This document shows, piece after piece, positions 36,350 through 47,716 of a DNA stretch of 64,000 bases (its first letter is position 1; each line of letters starts with the position of its first letter). Where the stretch lies: NCBI GenBank assembly GCA_022376465.1, contig JACDTU010000005.1:1662001-1726000 (forward strand), given 5' to 3'. Below the pieces are notes generated by a model. It saw only the letters and a list, made by a program, of their open reading frames with translations. It searched no databases and was not told the origin of the DNA. The position numbers and the translations under genes were made by a program. The stretch comes from Cubamyces lactineus (taxonomy: Eukaryota; Basidiomycota; Agaricomycetes; Polyporales; Polyporaceae).

Positions 36350-39300
36350 TCAAGTCTTCGGCATATGCTGCCGCAAGTATACGGGGCTGACGGCCATCCA
36401 GCGGTAAAAGTCGCCCGAGAGGGTCTTCGACGAACCCGTCGCCTTCGCCTTGATCTCGCACAGCCCGCGCGTCGCGACGTCCCAGGGGAAGCGGTCCCAG
36501 CCCTTGACGCGATGGTCGTAAAAGTACGCACACGACGCCTTGATCGTCGTGGGGTCGTCAAAGTAGCGGAGGTCCCGCGGCTCGGCATGGAACCGCTTGG
36601 ACTGCTCGCGGAGGATGTCCTGCCGCTTCTCGATGGGGAGCCGCGTGAAAGGCGCGCTCTCCTTGACGCCGTTCTTCAAGGGGCTTCCCCCAGCGTCGTA
36701 TTCGCCGGACCCGCCGGCCCTAAAGGAGGTGGATCGTTTCCTGTCCATGGCAGCTTGGTGCATGGCCTGCACGTGCGCCTCGATGCGCACCAGTTCGTCC
36801 CACATGTCTCCCTTGCCATCGGCCCGTAGCTGCAGGGCCCGCTGCCTCGCATTGAGCCACGGAGCAGCCAGGTCTCGATCGCAAGCATCACAGATCACCT
36901 GGTCTTCTTTGCAGCGACGGCAGGCACCTGGCAGGTCCTTCCCGGAACCAAGCTGCCGTTCAATTCGTCCGAGCTGAGCATCGCAGGCATCTTTCACCTG
37001 CCTCTGGAGAACGTCCATGATAAACGACGACGCAACCTTGCGCCTCAGGAATTTGACGTTGTAGCTCTTGTATTGGTCGCCTTTGTACCGCTTGTCCTTG
37101 GACTTCTCGTCTTGGGCTTTCCACGCAAGCACACCCTGTTGCCACTTCTTGCGATGCTCTGCAAACGCAGTAGGGCTAACGGAGACGCCGGTCTTGAGCC
37201 CATCAAGCGCGGCACAGAACCTGGATGTGCAACAGCGTTAGTTTCACGAAGTGGGCAGGGCGTGCTCACTTACATATAAGCCAGGAACACCGTCTCAGGG
37301 TGCGAATATCCTTGCGTGTAAGTACTCTTCTCCCACCACGTGGAGTACGTAGAGACATGGAAATCTCCCCGCAGAGCCCCAAGGAGGTACTCTTGGAGCA
37401 TGAAAACCTTGTATTCTTCTGGAACGGAGCGTGTGGCGTCGAGGAAGGCGGAGACAAGCGTCGAATCCTTGACGAGACATGCTTTCACCGTAGGAGGCTC
37501 AGTAGCAGAGACCTCCGGATCTGGCTCCCGGAAGGAACTGACGATGCGGGGATCCCAGAATACTTGCAATGTATCTCCATCATAGTCGCCTGTAGGACGC
37601 TCATAAATACTCAGTCACATACTCAGTAGTCTGATACGCACCTCCGCCTGTCAGACTGGCTAGATGGCGATCGAGGCTCCTTCCCTTGTACATATGGCTT
37701 TGGGTCGAGACGACGATGACGTCGCAGTAGTGCCTGAGCCTGGCATGAAAGACTGCCTTCACCTGAGAACCGGTTCAGTGGTGCGTTAACGCGCCGAACA
37801 AGCATGAATTTTGGCGCGTACCTTCTGGACGTCTGTCGGGACCTTGCATGGATGTCGAGTAACCTGATTCCGGTCAATCAGGCTTCGAGCATGCCATATT
37901 TGTGTATTTGTGAACTCACCAGGACGTCGCCTATCACGATGTCCGTCAATCTGCCCTCTATGTCCACGAAGGCGCGCCGAGAACACTTCACATGGATCTC
38001 ATTGGGTCCGAGGACGCCGAAAGGGTCTAGTGGGCGTATCAGCACAACCCTATACGAAACGACGAGATCGATGCGAACCAGGAACGATGAAAGCCGAGCA
38101 TGACATGGGTACGATGAACCTGTATTTGCTCTGGAAGGTCGTCACAGCCTTCCTCGCCACCTCCCTCAGCTTCGCCTCCAGCACCGAGCACGTCTTCGGC
38201 GTGAATCCCGAGTCAAGCAGGGTAAGACACGTCTCCTCCAAGCTCGACGGCTGGCCGCTGACCGGGTCTTCCCACCACGCGCTACTCTGTTCCTTCAGCG
38301 CTTCGTCCAGCCCGTTCAGCCCGTCCTCGTCTTCGTCCTCCAGCTCATCATCATAGTCTTCGGTGACATAACCAGCTGCACGAGCGATGCCAACAGCCTC
38401 GCGCGCCATGCGAGAGAGGATGACTCGCCCTTCGCGCGAGATCGCGTGCCACAGGAAGATCATATCCTCAGGCGTATCGTACTTGAGCAGGGGATCGATG
38501 CGCCCTTCTAGGTCTACCTGGAATAGATCCCGGAAGCGGTCATAGGGAACGCCGTTCTCAGCCAGGTTGGTGATCGTCTCGACTGAAAGCCGTATGGGAG
38601 TGTTCATCCGTGACGCGCGGAGAACGTCGATAGTAAGCCAGGCGGGATCCGCGTCCGACGGCAAGATTCGTTCCCTGAGCGAATGCGGCGTGTACTTGAT
38701 CTTCAGTTGTGACGGACGCAACCATACGGTCGGGTGCTCCTCCTGCTCGTCGCTGAGTCCATGGCGGACGAGGAGAAGGCCCTTCGCACCCCCGATGCGA
38801 CACTGGATAGCAGTCGGCTCCTCCTGCCATGCGGGAAACTTGGCTTTCAGGGCGCGCATGACCGCGCGATTCGCGAAGCCGCATCCATCGGTCATCTCCA
38901 TCTCGCTTGGCGGCTTACCGGGTCCCCGGAATGAGTCGCAGACTGACGAAGGTCAGCGAAGAGGCCGTCCGGGCAGCGACGCTCGCGACTCACTGATATC
39001 ATCCTCGAACAGGACATGCATGGGCTGCACTCGGATACCGGGAACCGAGTTGGAGAGCCCTAGGGCAAAGCGAGCCGCCCACTTTACTATTGTCTATGCA
39101 AAAATGTCAATGCAATCCATCAAGAACGGGGATAAAGAGTGATTACTTGTTCGGAGTTAAGCTCGAGATTGTTGTGCCAATTCAAGAAGTCCATAAGAGA
39201 AAAGTCCCTCTTTGCGTCCCTCGTCGGCGCAGGCGGACCGACTGACAGCACTCCCTTGTCGTGAACTACGACGCGCTCGTTGGTCCTGAACAAGAAGACG

Positions 39301-41275
39301 TTCTGCTCCTTAGCGTAGAACGCGCGGAACACCGCGCCGCCGATAACGAACGGTTGCTTAAAGTACTCGCGTAGCTCTATCGCGTTCCGCAGCAAGTCTT
39401 TGTGTACGCGCACGCGCACGAACCGACGCGAACCAAACCGACGAGCAAAACGGTTTGACGAGCCAAGGACAGGGCGATCTAGGACGAAACGAAACGCGTC
39501 GTTGCCTTTGTCCTTGTGCAGCTGCGCTGTGAAGTGGATCCTGCCGCCATACCAGTCCGGGTCCTGCGCAAGAAATTCCTGGTCTTCGTTACACCCAATG
39601 GCGCCATGGAGATGCTTGCTCAAGATATCTTCTTCGCGGTCAAGCTCCTCCCAGGGTAACTAAGCGCAAAGTACATCAGTGGAAAAGCCACACTTGTGAG
39701 ATGCGTCACTCACCCTAACCGACTGCTCACGCTCGTAAGCGGTAGCGAACGGATCTTCAGCACCTTCGCCTCTTTCGGTAGCATCCTTCGCAGCTTTCGT
39801 GTACCGTTCGATGATCTTCGTCACCTCAGGGGCTGCCTCTGCGTTCTTGTTAACAAGGTGCGAATCAAGCAGAATGCCTCGATCCAATGACTCGGCTTTG
39901 AAGCCCATGTTGACGTAACGCGCGAACTCCCACTGAGCGCCCCAGGGGAGGCCGTTGATGGTGCTTTGCCATTTCCCAGCGTGTCCCTAGAAGAACGAAG
40001 AAAGTACGGTGAGGTATTACGCATCGTGGCGTCTGGTACAATACACGTACGATGACCACTGGTTCCGGTGGTCGCCAGTCTTCCGGCATCACGAAAATGG
40101 GCTGCGTTGTCGTACTTCGAGAAGATTTGGCAGATTTAAAGGGTGAAGCTGTGGAGGAAGCAGAAAGTGGGCTTGTGATGGACGAAGGATCTGACGGGGT
40201 TGCGGCAGTAGCATATGAAGTAGAACCAGAGGAACCAGCAGCTGCCGCAGGAGGAGCGTGAACTGCAGAAACATGCGGGCCATCCGTGTGGTACGATGCT
40301 GGTTCGTGAGGAGTTTGGAGAGCATGCGAAGTCGTAGATGATCTTGGGGCACGGGACGCGGATGAGGTTCTTGCAGCAGGAGATATGGGCGTAACTGCGG
40401 CAGGGGAAGCATGGGATTGTCTAACAGGCAATACATGACCAGTTCGCACAGGCTGCAGAGCATCCGGAAGGGTCAGAACGCTCGACCCGATGGACGCTGA
40501 GGCAATGTGCGTATGGTCGACCGAGGCTGAAGCCGTCAAGGCAGACTGTGTGGACCCGAACGGCTTTGTGCTGCTCGATGTGTGCTTCTTGGTAGGGCTG
40601 GTGGACACGCCGGAAGGTGTCGGTCGGGGCCGATACCAACGGGGTTCGGCATAAGCGTCCGCTTCTGTTGTTAAGCGGGCGGGCGAGAGCGCCATTCCAG
40701 GGCGAGCAGGCGAAGAACTCTGACCCTGGGCACTGGACGCCGTCGTAAACGTCTCGTGAGAGCTTTCTGAATGGGGGCGCGATGGAGACTCTTGGATGGT
40801 CTTTCGTTGGACACGACGTGGAGGCTGGTCCTCAGGCTCCGCCTCCTTGCTCCGTTTGCGCTTGCCAATCGTGTGAGCTACATCATTGAAACCTTGAGGC
40901 GCATCAGCGACGCGATATTGGTTGTTTGCTTGCTCTACATCGTCCTCTGCTCCTAGTCAGAATGATGAAGCGCTTATTTTCTACACAACGCTCACCTATG
41001 GCATAGAAGTATTCGCTGATGTCTTCGTCAAGCAACTCACTGTATCGAGTGGACTGTACAGTAAAATGCATTTGGGTAACACATCGATCGTCAGAGAACG
41101 AATCACCATAGCATTGGAGACGCTCCCAGAGGGGACCTGCTCCCTTCACCAGAAGTCCAGCGAAGACGGAGGCAGCACATTTGGGTACGACGTGCCGGGC
41201 GACATACCTGAGACGAATCCGAATGCTGCGATGCGGTCCGGAGCGGTATATTGAGTCTTCCATCGTCTCGTTCAT
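36350..41275 (-). CDS. RNA-dependent RNA polymerase of the RNAi pathway (QDE-1/RDR type)
   Basis: Cellular RdRP that makes double-stranded RNA for Dicer in quelling-type silencing. Transcribed right to left from MNETMEDSIYRSGPHR (41275). After an N-terminal stretch comes a disordered region of about 280 residues (40960-40060), very rich in Ser, Thr, Ala and Pro, preceded by a basic GKRKRSKEAEPEDQPPRRVQ likely to act as a nuclear signal. The polymerase part has WGAQWEFARYVNMGF, DRPVLGSSNRFARRFGSRRF, FLNWHNNLELNSEQ, MTDGCGFANRAVM, IQCRIGGAKGLLL, VWLRPSQLKI, and the catalytic loop GGDYDGDTLQVFWDP (DYDGD codons at 37573-37587), whose three Asp bind metal. The tail includes RCKEDQVICDACDRD and ends YLRQHMPKT at 36350. 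At least ten introns. All catalytic motifs are present. The most N-terminal exon is the least certain. Confidence 0.92.
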
Positions 41276-41724
41276 GTGCCATCTGATCTGGCTGAGAGTT
41301 TACGTGCTGGACGATGTATGGACTGAGGAAGAAGCGAATCAAGAGACTGAAGTCGAGCCGAGCCAAGCCAAGCCAGATTATGTCCAAGTGTATATGTCGG
41401 ATAGCTAGATACCGGGAAGGAACCGAGCCCTGTCCACGAAAGAAGGAAGCAGAGAGAAGGAGACGAGCAGAGGACGAGAGCCGTTCGAAAACGCGAACTG
41501 GGACTCGCGAGTCGCGAGCCACGAGCGCGTACTTAGCGCCGGTGCACACTGCAGCAGATGCAGCAGCATGATCGCGGAATCGGCGACATGCTCTTTATGG
41601 GCGTCTATTCAGGCCGCCTTTGCCTCCGCCTTCCACGCTGCCATCCCCGCTGCCGTCCTCGGTCCCCGCCGTCCTTGGCCTCTCGTCCTTGCGCGTCTTC
41701 CTCGGAATCTCGCTGCTGGTCAAT
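41276..41724. promoter_or_regulatory. divergent promoter of RdRP and RRG7-like genes
   Basis: About 450 bases between divergent starts. A short direct repeat, GAGCC-(A/G)AGCC-AAGCC-AAGCC-AG near 41352-41372, is the only structure noticed. The frame of the RRG7-like gene stays open without ATG through part of it. Confidence 0.35.
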
Positions 41725-42531
41725 ATGCGTTCCATCGGAGAATCCACATATCTGAGCAGGGTCGCCAAGGGCGCCAGGTTCGAGCGTCGGTCTCTCCGCC
41801 TTCTCCGCGAACATCTCTCAATGTCTCTTCGGCACGTCGGGGGCAAGGGAGACGGTGGCGTGGACCTCCAGGGCTGGTGGTGGCTTCCCGTCGAGTGCCT
41901 TGGGCAGACACCAACTTCTGCAGCTACTGCAGGAACACCCCCACGCGGACGGCTTCGGGTAATCGCACAGTGCAAGAACGAAGACAGAAAGGTCCTCCCT
42001 CGGTACATCCGCGAGCTTGAGGGTACCGTCCTTCGATACTGCTCGAGCAGTCTCTTGAAGCAAACCGACACACATCCCGCTCCGATCACGCGAGACGCCC
42101 TCGTCGGCCTCTTCCTCTCCACTTCGCCCTTCAGTCAGACTTCGTTTCTTCAGGCTTATTCTTCGCCCATTCCCCTCGCACTCTTGCACCTTCCCGAACC
42201 CCCCACAAGTGGGGATGGTACAGACGGCTCAGACCCTGCTGCTGTTGCCACGCACACTGTCGCGCCGCAGGGCGCTGCTCTGCAAGGCACGATCGTCTTC
42301 AATCCCGCCTTGGGCGGTCACACCGGCTTGCTTCGAGGGATGGTTGAACCCCGTTGGGAACGCAGCTCAGACGTGGATGAAGGTCGACCAGGTATTTGGA
42401 CTAATGGGACGAGGATACAAAGCTGGACGCCGGAAAATGACGAGGACATACAAGAAGCGCCCGAGAACGTGAGTCACCATCTGCTGTCACAATGCGAATG
42501 CAGGGCTCAAAATGGACGTCGAAAGACTTAA
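41725..42531 (+). CDS. RRG7: RRG7-like mitochondrial protein with PD-(D/E)XK nuclease-like core
   Basis: Resembles yeast Rrg7 (DUF2034), a mitochondrial protein required for respiratory growth, with a restriction-endonuclease-like core. Visible motifs: GARFERRSLRLLREHLSMSL, then VGGKGDGGVDLQGWWWLP (catalytic Asp) and LRVIAQCKNEDRKVLPRYI (Q-x-K), ending the core at ELEGTVL. A second half has ITRDALVGLFLSTSPFSQ and NPALGGHTGLLRGM. The ATG at 41725 is chosen as the first in frame; an upstream exon carrying a targeting peptide is possible, since the frame is open before it. At the 3' end, a gtgagt...gcag pair (42469-42503) would be an unusually short 35-nt intron extending the protein to 42569. 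Confidence 0.82.
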   Translation: MRSIGESTYLSRVAKGARFERRSLRLLREHLSMSLRHVGGKGDGGVDLQGWWWLPVECLGQTPTSAATAGTPPRGRLRVIAQCKNEDRKVLPRYIRELEGTVLRYCSSSLLKQTDTHPAPITRDALVGLFLSTSPFSQTSFLQAYSSPIPLALLHLPEPPTSGDGTDGSDPAAVATHTVAPQGAALQGTIVFNPALGGHTGLLRGMVEPRWERSSDVDEGRPGIWTNGTRIQSWTPENDEDIQEAPENVSHHLLSQCECRAQNGRRKT

Positions 42532-42581
42532 ACGTGCCTGATGGTGCGTCTTATGATTTACAGTCATGATTATAGTGTACA

Positions 42582-43933
42582 TTAGCAGGGGAGAAAGGTC
42601 AGATTGATCGGATTAGAATGTATGCCTGCGGACATTGACGTTGCCTCCCAAGCCGGTTGTGACTTGTACGCGATGCGTCTCAAATTCAAGAGTACATGAG
42701 ATCCCTGAGCACAGCGTAAGCACCCACCACATGCAAGTCGTGCCCAGCGCCACTCACAGTAAGCGATAGAGTGGACAACGCCCAGCTGGATAGCGATGAT
42801 CAAAACAAGTTCAACGCGCCGATAGGAGGATCTTCTCACAAATAGAAGATCCCTGTCAATTTTTCAGGATGCACAGTGTAGGCTATCGCGTTGAGGCCCA
42901 AGATTACTGTTGGCACCGTAAGCACACTCGGCTATGTGCAACTTCGTCAAGAGACTTACGAAGCGTCAAGGCAAACGCCCATGTCCCGTCCCGTATGATC
43001 GTATATAAGATGGGCCGCTTTCGAAGCGGACACCGACGGTTCTCCCAAAACTTTATCACGGTCATCACGAATAACGCTGTTTCGAATGCCATGGGTGACA
43101 ACCTGCCCATGCGAAGTCAGCACAACTGCGCGAGCCCGCTGTACATTCCACTGACCACATCAGCAGCACGATGCGGGGCGCGGTGGACGATAGGCATTCG
43201 ATATTGTAATCAAACTCCTTCATCGTGTATAGCACCCCGCAGGCCGTTACGCAGATGTGTGTCGCAAAGCCACCGAGAAGACCCAATAAGACGGGTCTGC
43301 TCCGTTCGTACAACGCATACACTGTCGTTGACCGAAGTGAGTATCTAATATGCTGGACCCATCTAGGCGACTCACCGCGAATGAGCAGTACCACTTCAAC
43401 AATGACAATCACGCTGCCAAGAACGATGGCTTCAACGAGGTCGCTCATGGCGCACTGCTCTACGGTGAGCCTTAGCTCCCTGTTTGAGTCTGTCAAGTAA
43501 GCGTATAGGGCTCTATCCTCATTGTCAGTTCCACATTGCCTACGCACGCATTTCAGACTCACATCTCCCCTAACCAAGGCACGTATCGCGTGCAGATGTA
43601 GAGCGACTTTGACCATTTTCCCGGCGTCCTGTATCTCGTCGACATTCTACCTCTACATGGCGGATCAATATATACTTACCTCCAGATCAAATCTACCTGC
43701 GTTGCCAAGCCGTTAGATGTTCTGCCTAGCATCGCTCGTAAGCCCGTCACCTACTTCGTCGGAGATTGACAAGGCCAGGTCCCACGTAGCAAAGGCTATC
43801 GCCGCAACTGTAGGGCTGAAGGTCACTCTCGAGGGGAGCAAGGGACAAGATGGTGACACGTACCGGATGAGAGGCCTATGATTTGCTCAGTCCTCACCGC
43901 GTAGCAATAGGCAACGAGGTCGCTTTGCTCCAT
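42582..43933 (-). CDS. DUF6533 domain-containing multi-pass membrane protein
   Basis: Agaricomycete membrane protein of unknown function. MEQSDLVAYCYAVRTEQII opens at 43933. An intron to about 43810 joins VAAIAFATWDLALSISDE (exon end 43755). A 17-nt exon at 43680-43696 supplies VDLIWR. The next exon gives the DUF6533 core TPGKWSKSLYICTRYVPW. Further exons hold helices MSDLVEAIVLGSVIVIV and VYALYERSRPVLLGLLGGF, then SPMAFETALFVMTVIKFW, the basic loop RRCPLRKRPILYTIIRDGTW, LGLNAIAYTVHP and finally GSHVLLNLRRIAYKSQPAW ending FLPC at 42582. About nine exons, all with GT-AG borders and consistent phase. The xLxLNLRR segment after the last helix is characteristic of the family. It ends 12-50 bases from the RRG7-like gene, tail to tail. 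Confidence 0.8.
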
Positions 43934-44831
43934 CTAGTCCGCGCCCCAAGAACAAGCCGTCTCTGTTAGTACAGTGGGGTTTGCGGGGCGGATGGTGTCC
44001 TTGAAGGAAGAGGAACCAGCCCCTTTGCGCAGCAATGGGATGCCACCTCGATTCGCCCCTGGGTCACGCACGAACGTATCGGAATGCCTGTCAAGGCTAC
44101 GTACATCCTAAAGATAGAGTGGTTGCTGGGCGGGTGTAGCTGCCTAACCAAGTCGAGTCGGGTTCTAGGCGTGGGTTGCACGGCAGTGGTACGGCATGCG
44201 CGCTCTTTGCCGTTCGTTTGCCAACGTCTCCTCACCAGACCAAACCCGGAGTCGTGCTCACCGGAAGGGGATGTGTACGACACGGCACGACGCTAGCACT
44301 GCCATGATCAGGGTCGGAAGTGATTATGTCAGATCGTCATCGACTCAGATGCCAATTCAGCGGCTTATTGACGTACTTCAGTATAGAGAATCAGCATCCA
44401 GGCTCTCCCTAAGAGCCTTGACGGCGTAAGTCCACTGAATCGATCCTCCCCCTCCCTCCCCCTACCCCCCCTGCCTACTAAAGGATGCCCTCTCACCCGT
44501 AGACTGTCTGAGCTTGCTTTACTTCTTCTCCCCGCATTACAACATAAGAAAGTTGGTGGATCTTTGCGAAAGAGTTCGATATCAGCAGCATTCTGAATTC
44601 AAGCAAAAATCGCGACCGCGGCGGACGACTCCGAACGAGACGTCGGAGCGCTACCTGTCATGGCACCATAATCAGTCTCGTCATGTCCGCCCATCATTGC
44701 CACATGATGTACGCCCGCCCTCTCTCGTAGGTCCCATCCCTCATCATATCAAAATCTCTCGACACTCACGTCTGTGCTTTGCTTGGGCCTTCTATCAGTC
44801 TCAAACCACATCGCCCCTGGTATCCCGAGCC
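43934..44831. other. intergenic with pyrimidine tract
   Basis: No gene is supported. A C-rich pyrimidine tract (about 44448-44475) is the only low-complexity feature. Confidence 0.35.
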
Positions 44832-45200
44832 GCTTAGATCGTCGTCCATGCGACCCAATCAGCAGCATGGCGGACGGTCGGCTTGCCGCCCACGAGCCAT
44901 TCTTGCTTGGACAAAACGCTCTCGAGGACTCCGAAGACACGCAAGATCTCCTGGCAACGTTCGATCGCGCTCGGGGCCTGTTCGGGGTGGATGTACTTGA
45001 ACCAGAAGGTTTGCCCAAAGTACGGTCTTCGCAATCGTTAGGGTGGCATCCTACCATTCTACGACGGCATTGCTGGAAGGAATGGTGCTACTCACCCTTG
45101 TCCGTGTGCTTCGAAGAGCCACTGGGTGAGAGTGGACTTCTCGTTCGCATCGCTGACGTGGCAGATGACAAACCCGCCTCATGGTTGGCTTCCACCGAGC
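44832..45200 (-). pseudogene. glutathione S-transferase remnant (URE2/GTT-like C-terminal domain)
   Basis: Reading right to left, VSDANEKSTLTQWLFEAHGQ is followed by a clean intron (about 45089-45023, gtgagt to gcgaag) and PYFGQTFWFKYIHPEQAPSA, then AIERCQEILRVFGVLES and LSKQEWLVGGKPTV. This is the start of the alpha-helical domain of fungal URE2-like glutathione transferases. The thioredoxin-fold N-terminus is not found upstream, and after KPTV the frame degenerates and stops (TTI, stop near 44834). So only about half of one domain survives. The preserved splice sites indicate it was once a normal gene here or nearby. Confidence 0.65.
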
Positions 45201-45774
45201 AAATATAGGCAGCAAGGTCGATTCGCTCAATCATATGGGACTTAGCTTTCGGCACCACTTAGTTCAGCACGAAGGGTTGGTCTTGGTGACAACGCTGAAG
45301 TAGCCAGGAGAAGGGTTTGTCGACGGATGACCGTTAGCATTGCAACGAGCAGCACACTCAGTCGGGCGCAGCGCCAGAACTGGTGGTCAACAATCCAGGG
45401 TGAACGAAATCGGGATATAACCGCACAGTGGGTCGGGCTGTGGACATGCTGGATAGGTGGCGAGCGTTGATATCGTTGGTGTGCACTGCGGTGACCACCC
45501 AATCTCAGTTTTGGTCATAGCGTTGGCACTTGGATTTTACAGGCCACCACAAGAAAAGACAAGGGAAGACAGTGCAGACGTGATGCGCTGGCAGACTGAT
45601 TGTTGAATCTGAATTATGACTAACGCTACACAATACGTTTCAGCAAGGGTATGACATCTATAGGAGGGGTGCAAGCAATGAGAAGGCATAAGCAAGTCTA
45701 TCTCAAGTCATTCAGAATTATGAAGGAACAATCCCGCACCTGCGGGCAAGACGGGAGCTCTGCATACTGCATCG
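45201..45774. other. intergenic
   Basis: Between the transferase remnant and the MFS gene 3' end. No coding region is supported. Confidence 0.35.
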
Positions 45775-47716
45775 TTATACTGCCTCCATCCCTCTCTTTT
45801 CAGGCTGCTCTTGTCGTTTCGCTTCGGTCACAGCTGCATCTGCGCTCTGCCTCCTCTCCTCCTCAGACTTCTTCTCATCGCCGACAACCTCGCCGCCCAT
45901 ACTACTGCGAGTCGCCTCGTCCGCCTCGTTCTTCTCGTCCAGCCTTTGGCCTTGCTCCGCAGCTGCATCGCGCTCCGCCTGCTGGCGCGCGAGGACCCTA
46001 CTCTTACGCAGCTCGAAGCCGCCCTCCCAGCCGATCCACTTGTACCGCGGACAGTGCGGGCCGCGCAGGAAGAGGACAAAGAGCGTGAAGCCCGTCCAGG
46101 CGAGATTGAGCGCTGCATCGGGCCGCCAGCCGTGCTCGTTGTAGACTTTTGAGCCGACGGAGGTGCCCATGACCTGCCCGATGAATAGCTGCGTTTGCAG
46201 TCACGGTCAGAACCTAGTACGGGTCGGGAGAACGCAGAGCGGGCGTACCGAGAGAAGGAGGACGGCGTTGAGGCGCGAACGTGCGTTCGCGTCTAGTCCG
46301 AGCACGGCGGTGGTGAGCGAGACCTGCTGTGTCTGCCGGAAGACGTCGAGGCCTATGGTGACGATGACGACGACCGCGACGCTGAGGTCGACTGCAGCAG
46401 TCTGAATGGTGAATGTCGCAATGAGCGCGATAATCGCGACAAGCGTCGCAGACCAGGGCACGAGCTTGTCGATAGTACGGCCGATGAGTGGTGCACATGC
46501 GACGCCGACCATGCCGACTAAGCCAAACAGGCCAATCACAACCCTAGATGTTACTTAGCTGGCGTCCGGCAATGCAAGCACGAGAGTATGACTTACGTCG
46601 AGTAGTTATACGGCGGACTTCCGAGAAGGAAAGTGAGTGTTACCCACCAGTTCGTGAAGCAAGCGCTAGATGGGATAGTGATGAGAACCGCCTGGACGAG
46701 CAGCGGCTCTGTAACCGTGAACTTTGCCATGCTGTACAAGATGCCCCAGTACGTGACGCCTTTGTTCTTAGCCGGATAGTCTGGTAGCATCCAGTAGAGC
46801 ATGAGCAGCACGATGTACTGCACCCCAATGGCGACAAAGTACACGACGCGCCAGGTTACGAACTGCGCAACGACCCCAGCAAGGACTCGCGCGATAAGCA
46901 CGCCAAAGAGAAGCCCAGACAAGACGATCGAGAGCGCAGACGCGCGACGCTCTGGAGGTGCGAGGTCCGCAGCGAGGGGCATGAGAATCTGAGGCACGAC
47001 GCTGCCAATGCCGACCAAGAACGAGAGTACCTCAAAAGCGGCGAGATTTTTGGTTATGGAAAGGCCAATGGTGAGCGAGGCGGTGATGAAGCTAAGCATG
47101 AGAAGCAGTGGTCGCCGTCTGACAAGATCGCCTAATGGCGTAATGAACAAGAGGCCTATGGCATAGCTATCCTCGCGTCAATGTTACTCGAGCCTAGCGG
47201 GGTAGAATGCCACACTCACCCGGCTTGCACGAGTGTAGGGATGTTGGATACTTCTTGGTATGAGACGCCAAAACTTTCAGCAAACTGGACTATTGGATAG
47301 CCGTTGTGAGCAAGCGCGCATTACGGGTAGTAGGAATGCAAATGGGTTCGACATTCGGCGATACTCACTCAGTAACGGCTGGCAATAGTACAAGTTTGCG
47401 ACGGCTGTACCCATAGTGAGTATGCTTCGCTCTTGCAGAGTGGCGGATGGTACTCACTGAACGTGCTCGCAAGACCAAACGTCACATTCATCGCTAGACC
47501 AAAGTGCGCCGGGTGTTCAGGGTCATATTGCAGTCGACTAGGCATGGGAAGGAAGCCGAAGTCCTTCCTCGACTTGCGTGGTGAGAGTGCCTGAGGCTGG
47601 AGTTGATGAGACTCATCTTGCGGCACTTTTTCTACCGGCGCCGCCACCGGAGAGGAGGGCAGCGTTTCCGCCGAGCCCGTCGAGTTGCGTTGTCCCGAAG
47701 CCTGCGAGCCAGACAT
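45775..47716 (-). CDS. major facilitator superfamily transporter (DHA1/AraJ-like)
   Basis: Plasma-membrane drug/metabolite:proton antiporter type with twelve predicted helices. A polar N-terminal tail starts MSGSQASGQRNSTGSAETLP. Conserved elements: the loop 2-3 motif GLLFITPLGDLVRRRPLL, the helix LAAFEVLSFLVGIGSVVPQI, the loop ADLAPPERRASALSIVLSG, TWRVVYFVAIGVQYIV, and the second-half GLVGMVGVACAPLIGRTIDK. C-terminal helices around GQVMGTSVGSKVYNEHGWRP are followed by a charged tail (about 100 residues rich in Arg, Glu and Lys) ending EKRGMEAV. About six introns of 50-65 nt, for example near 47440, 47300, 47200, 46590 and 46220. Substrate unknown. Confidence 0.9.
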
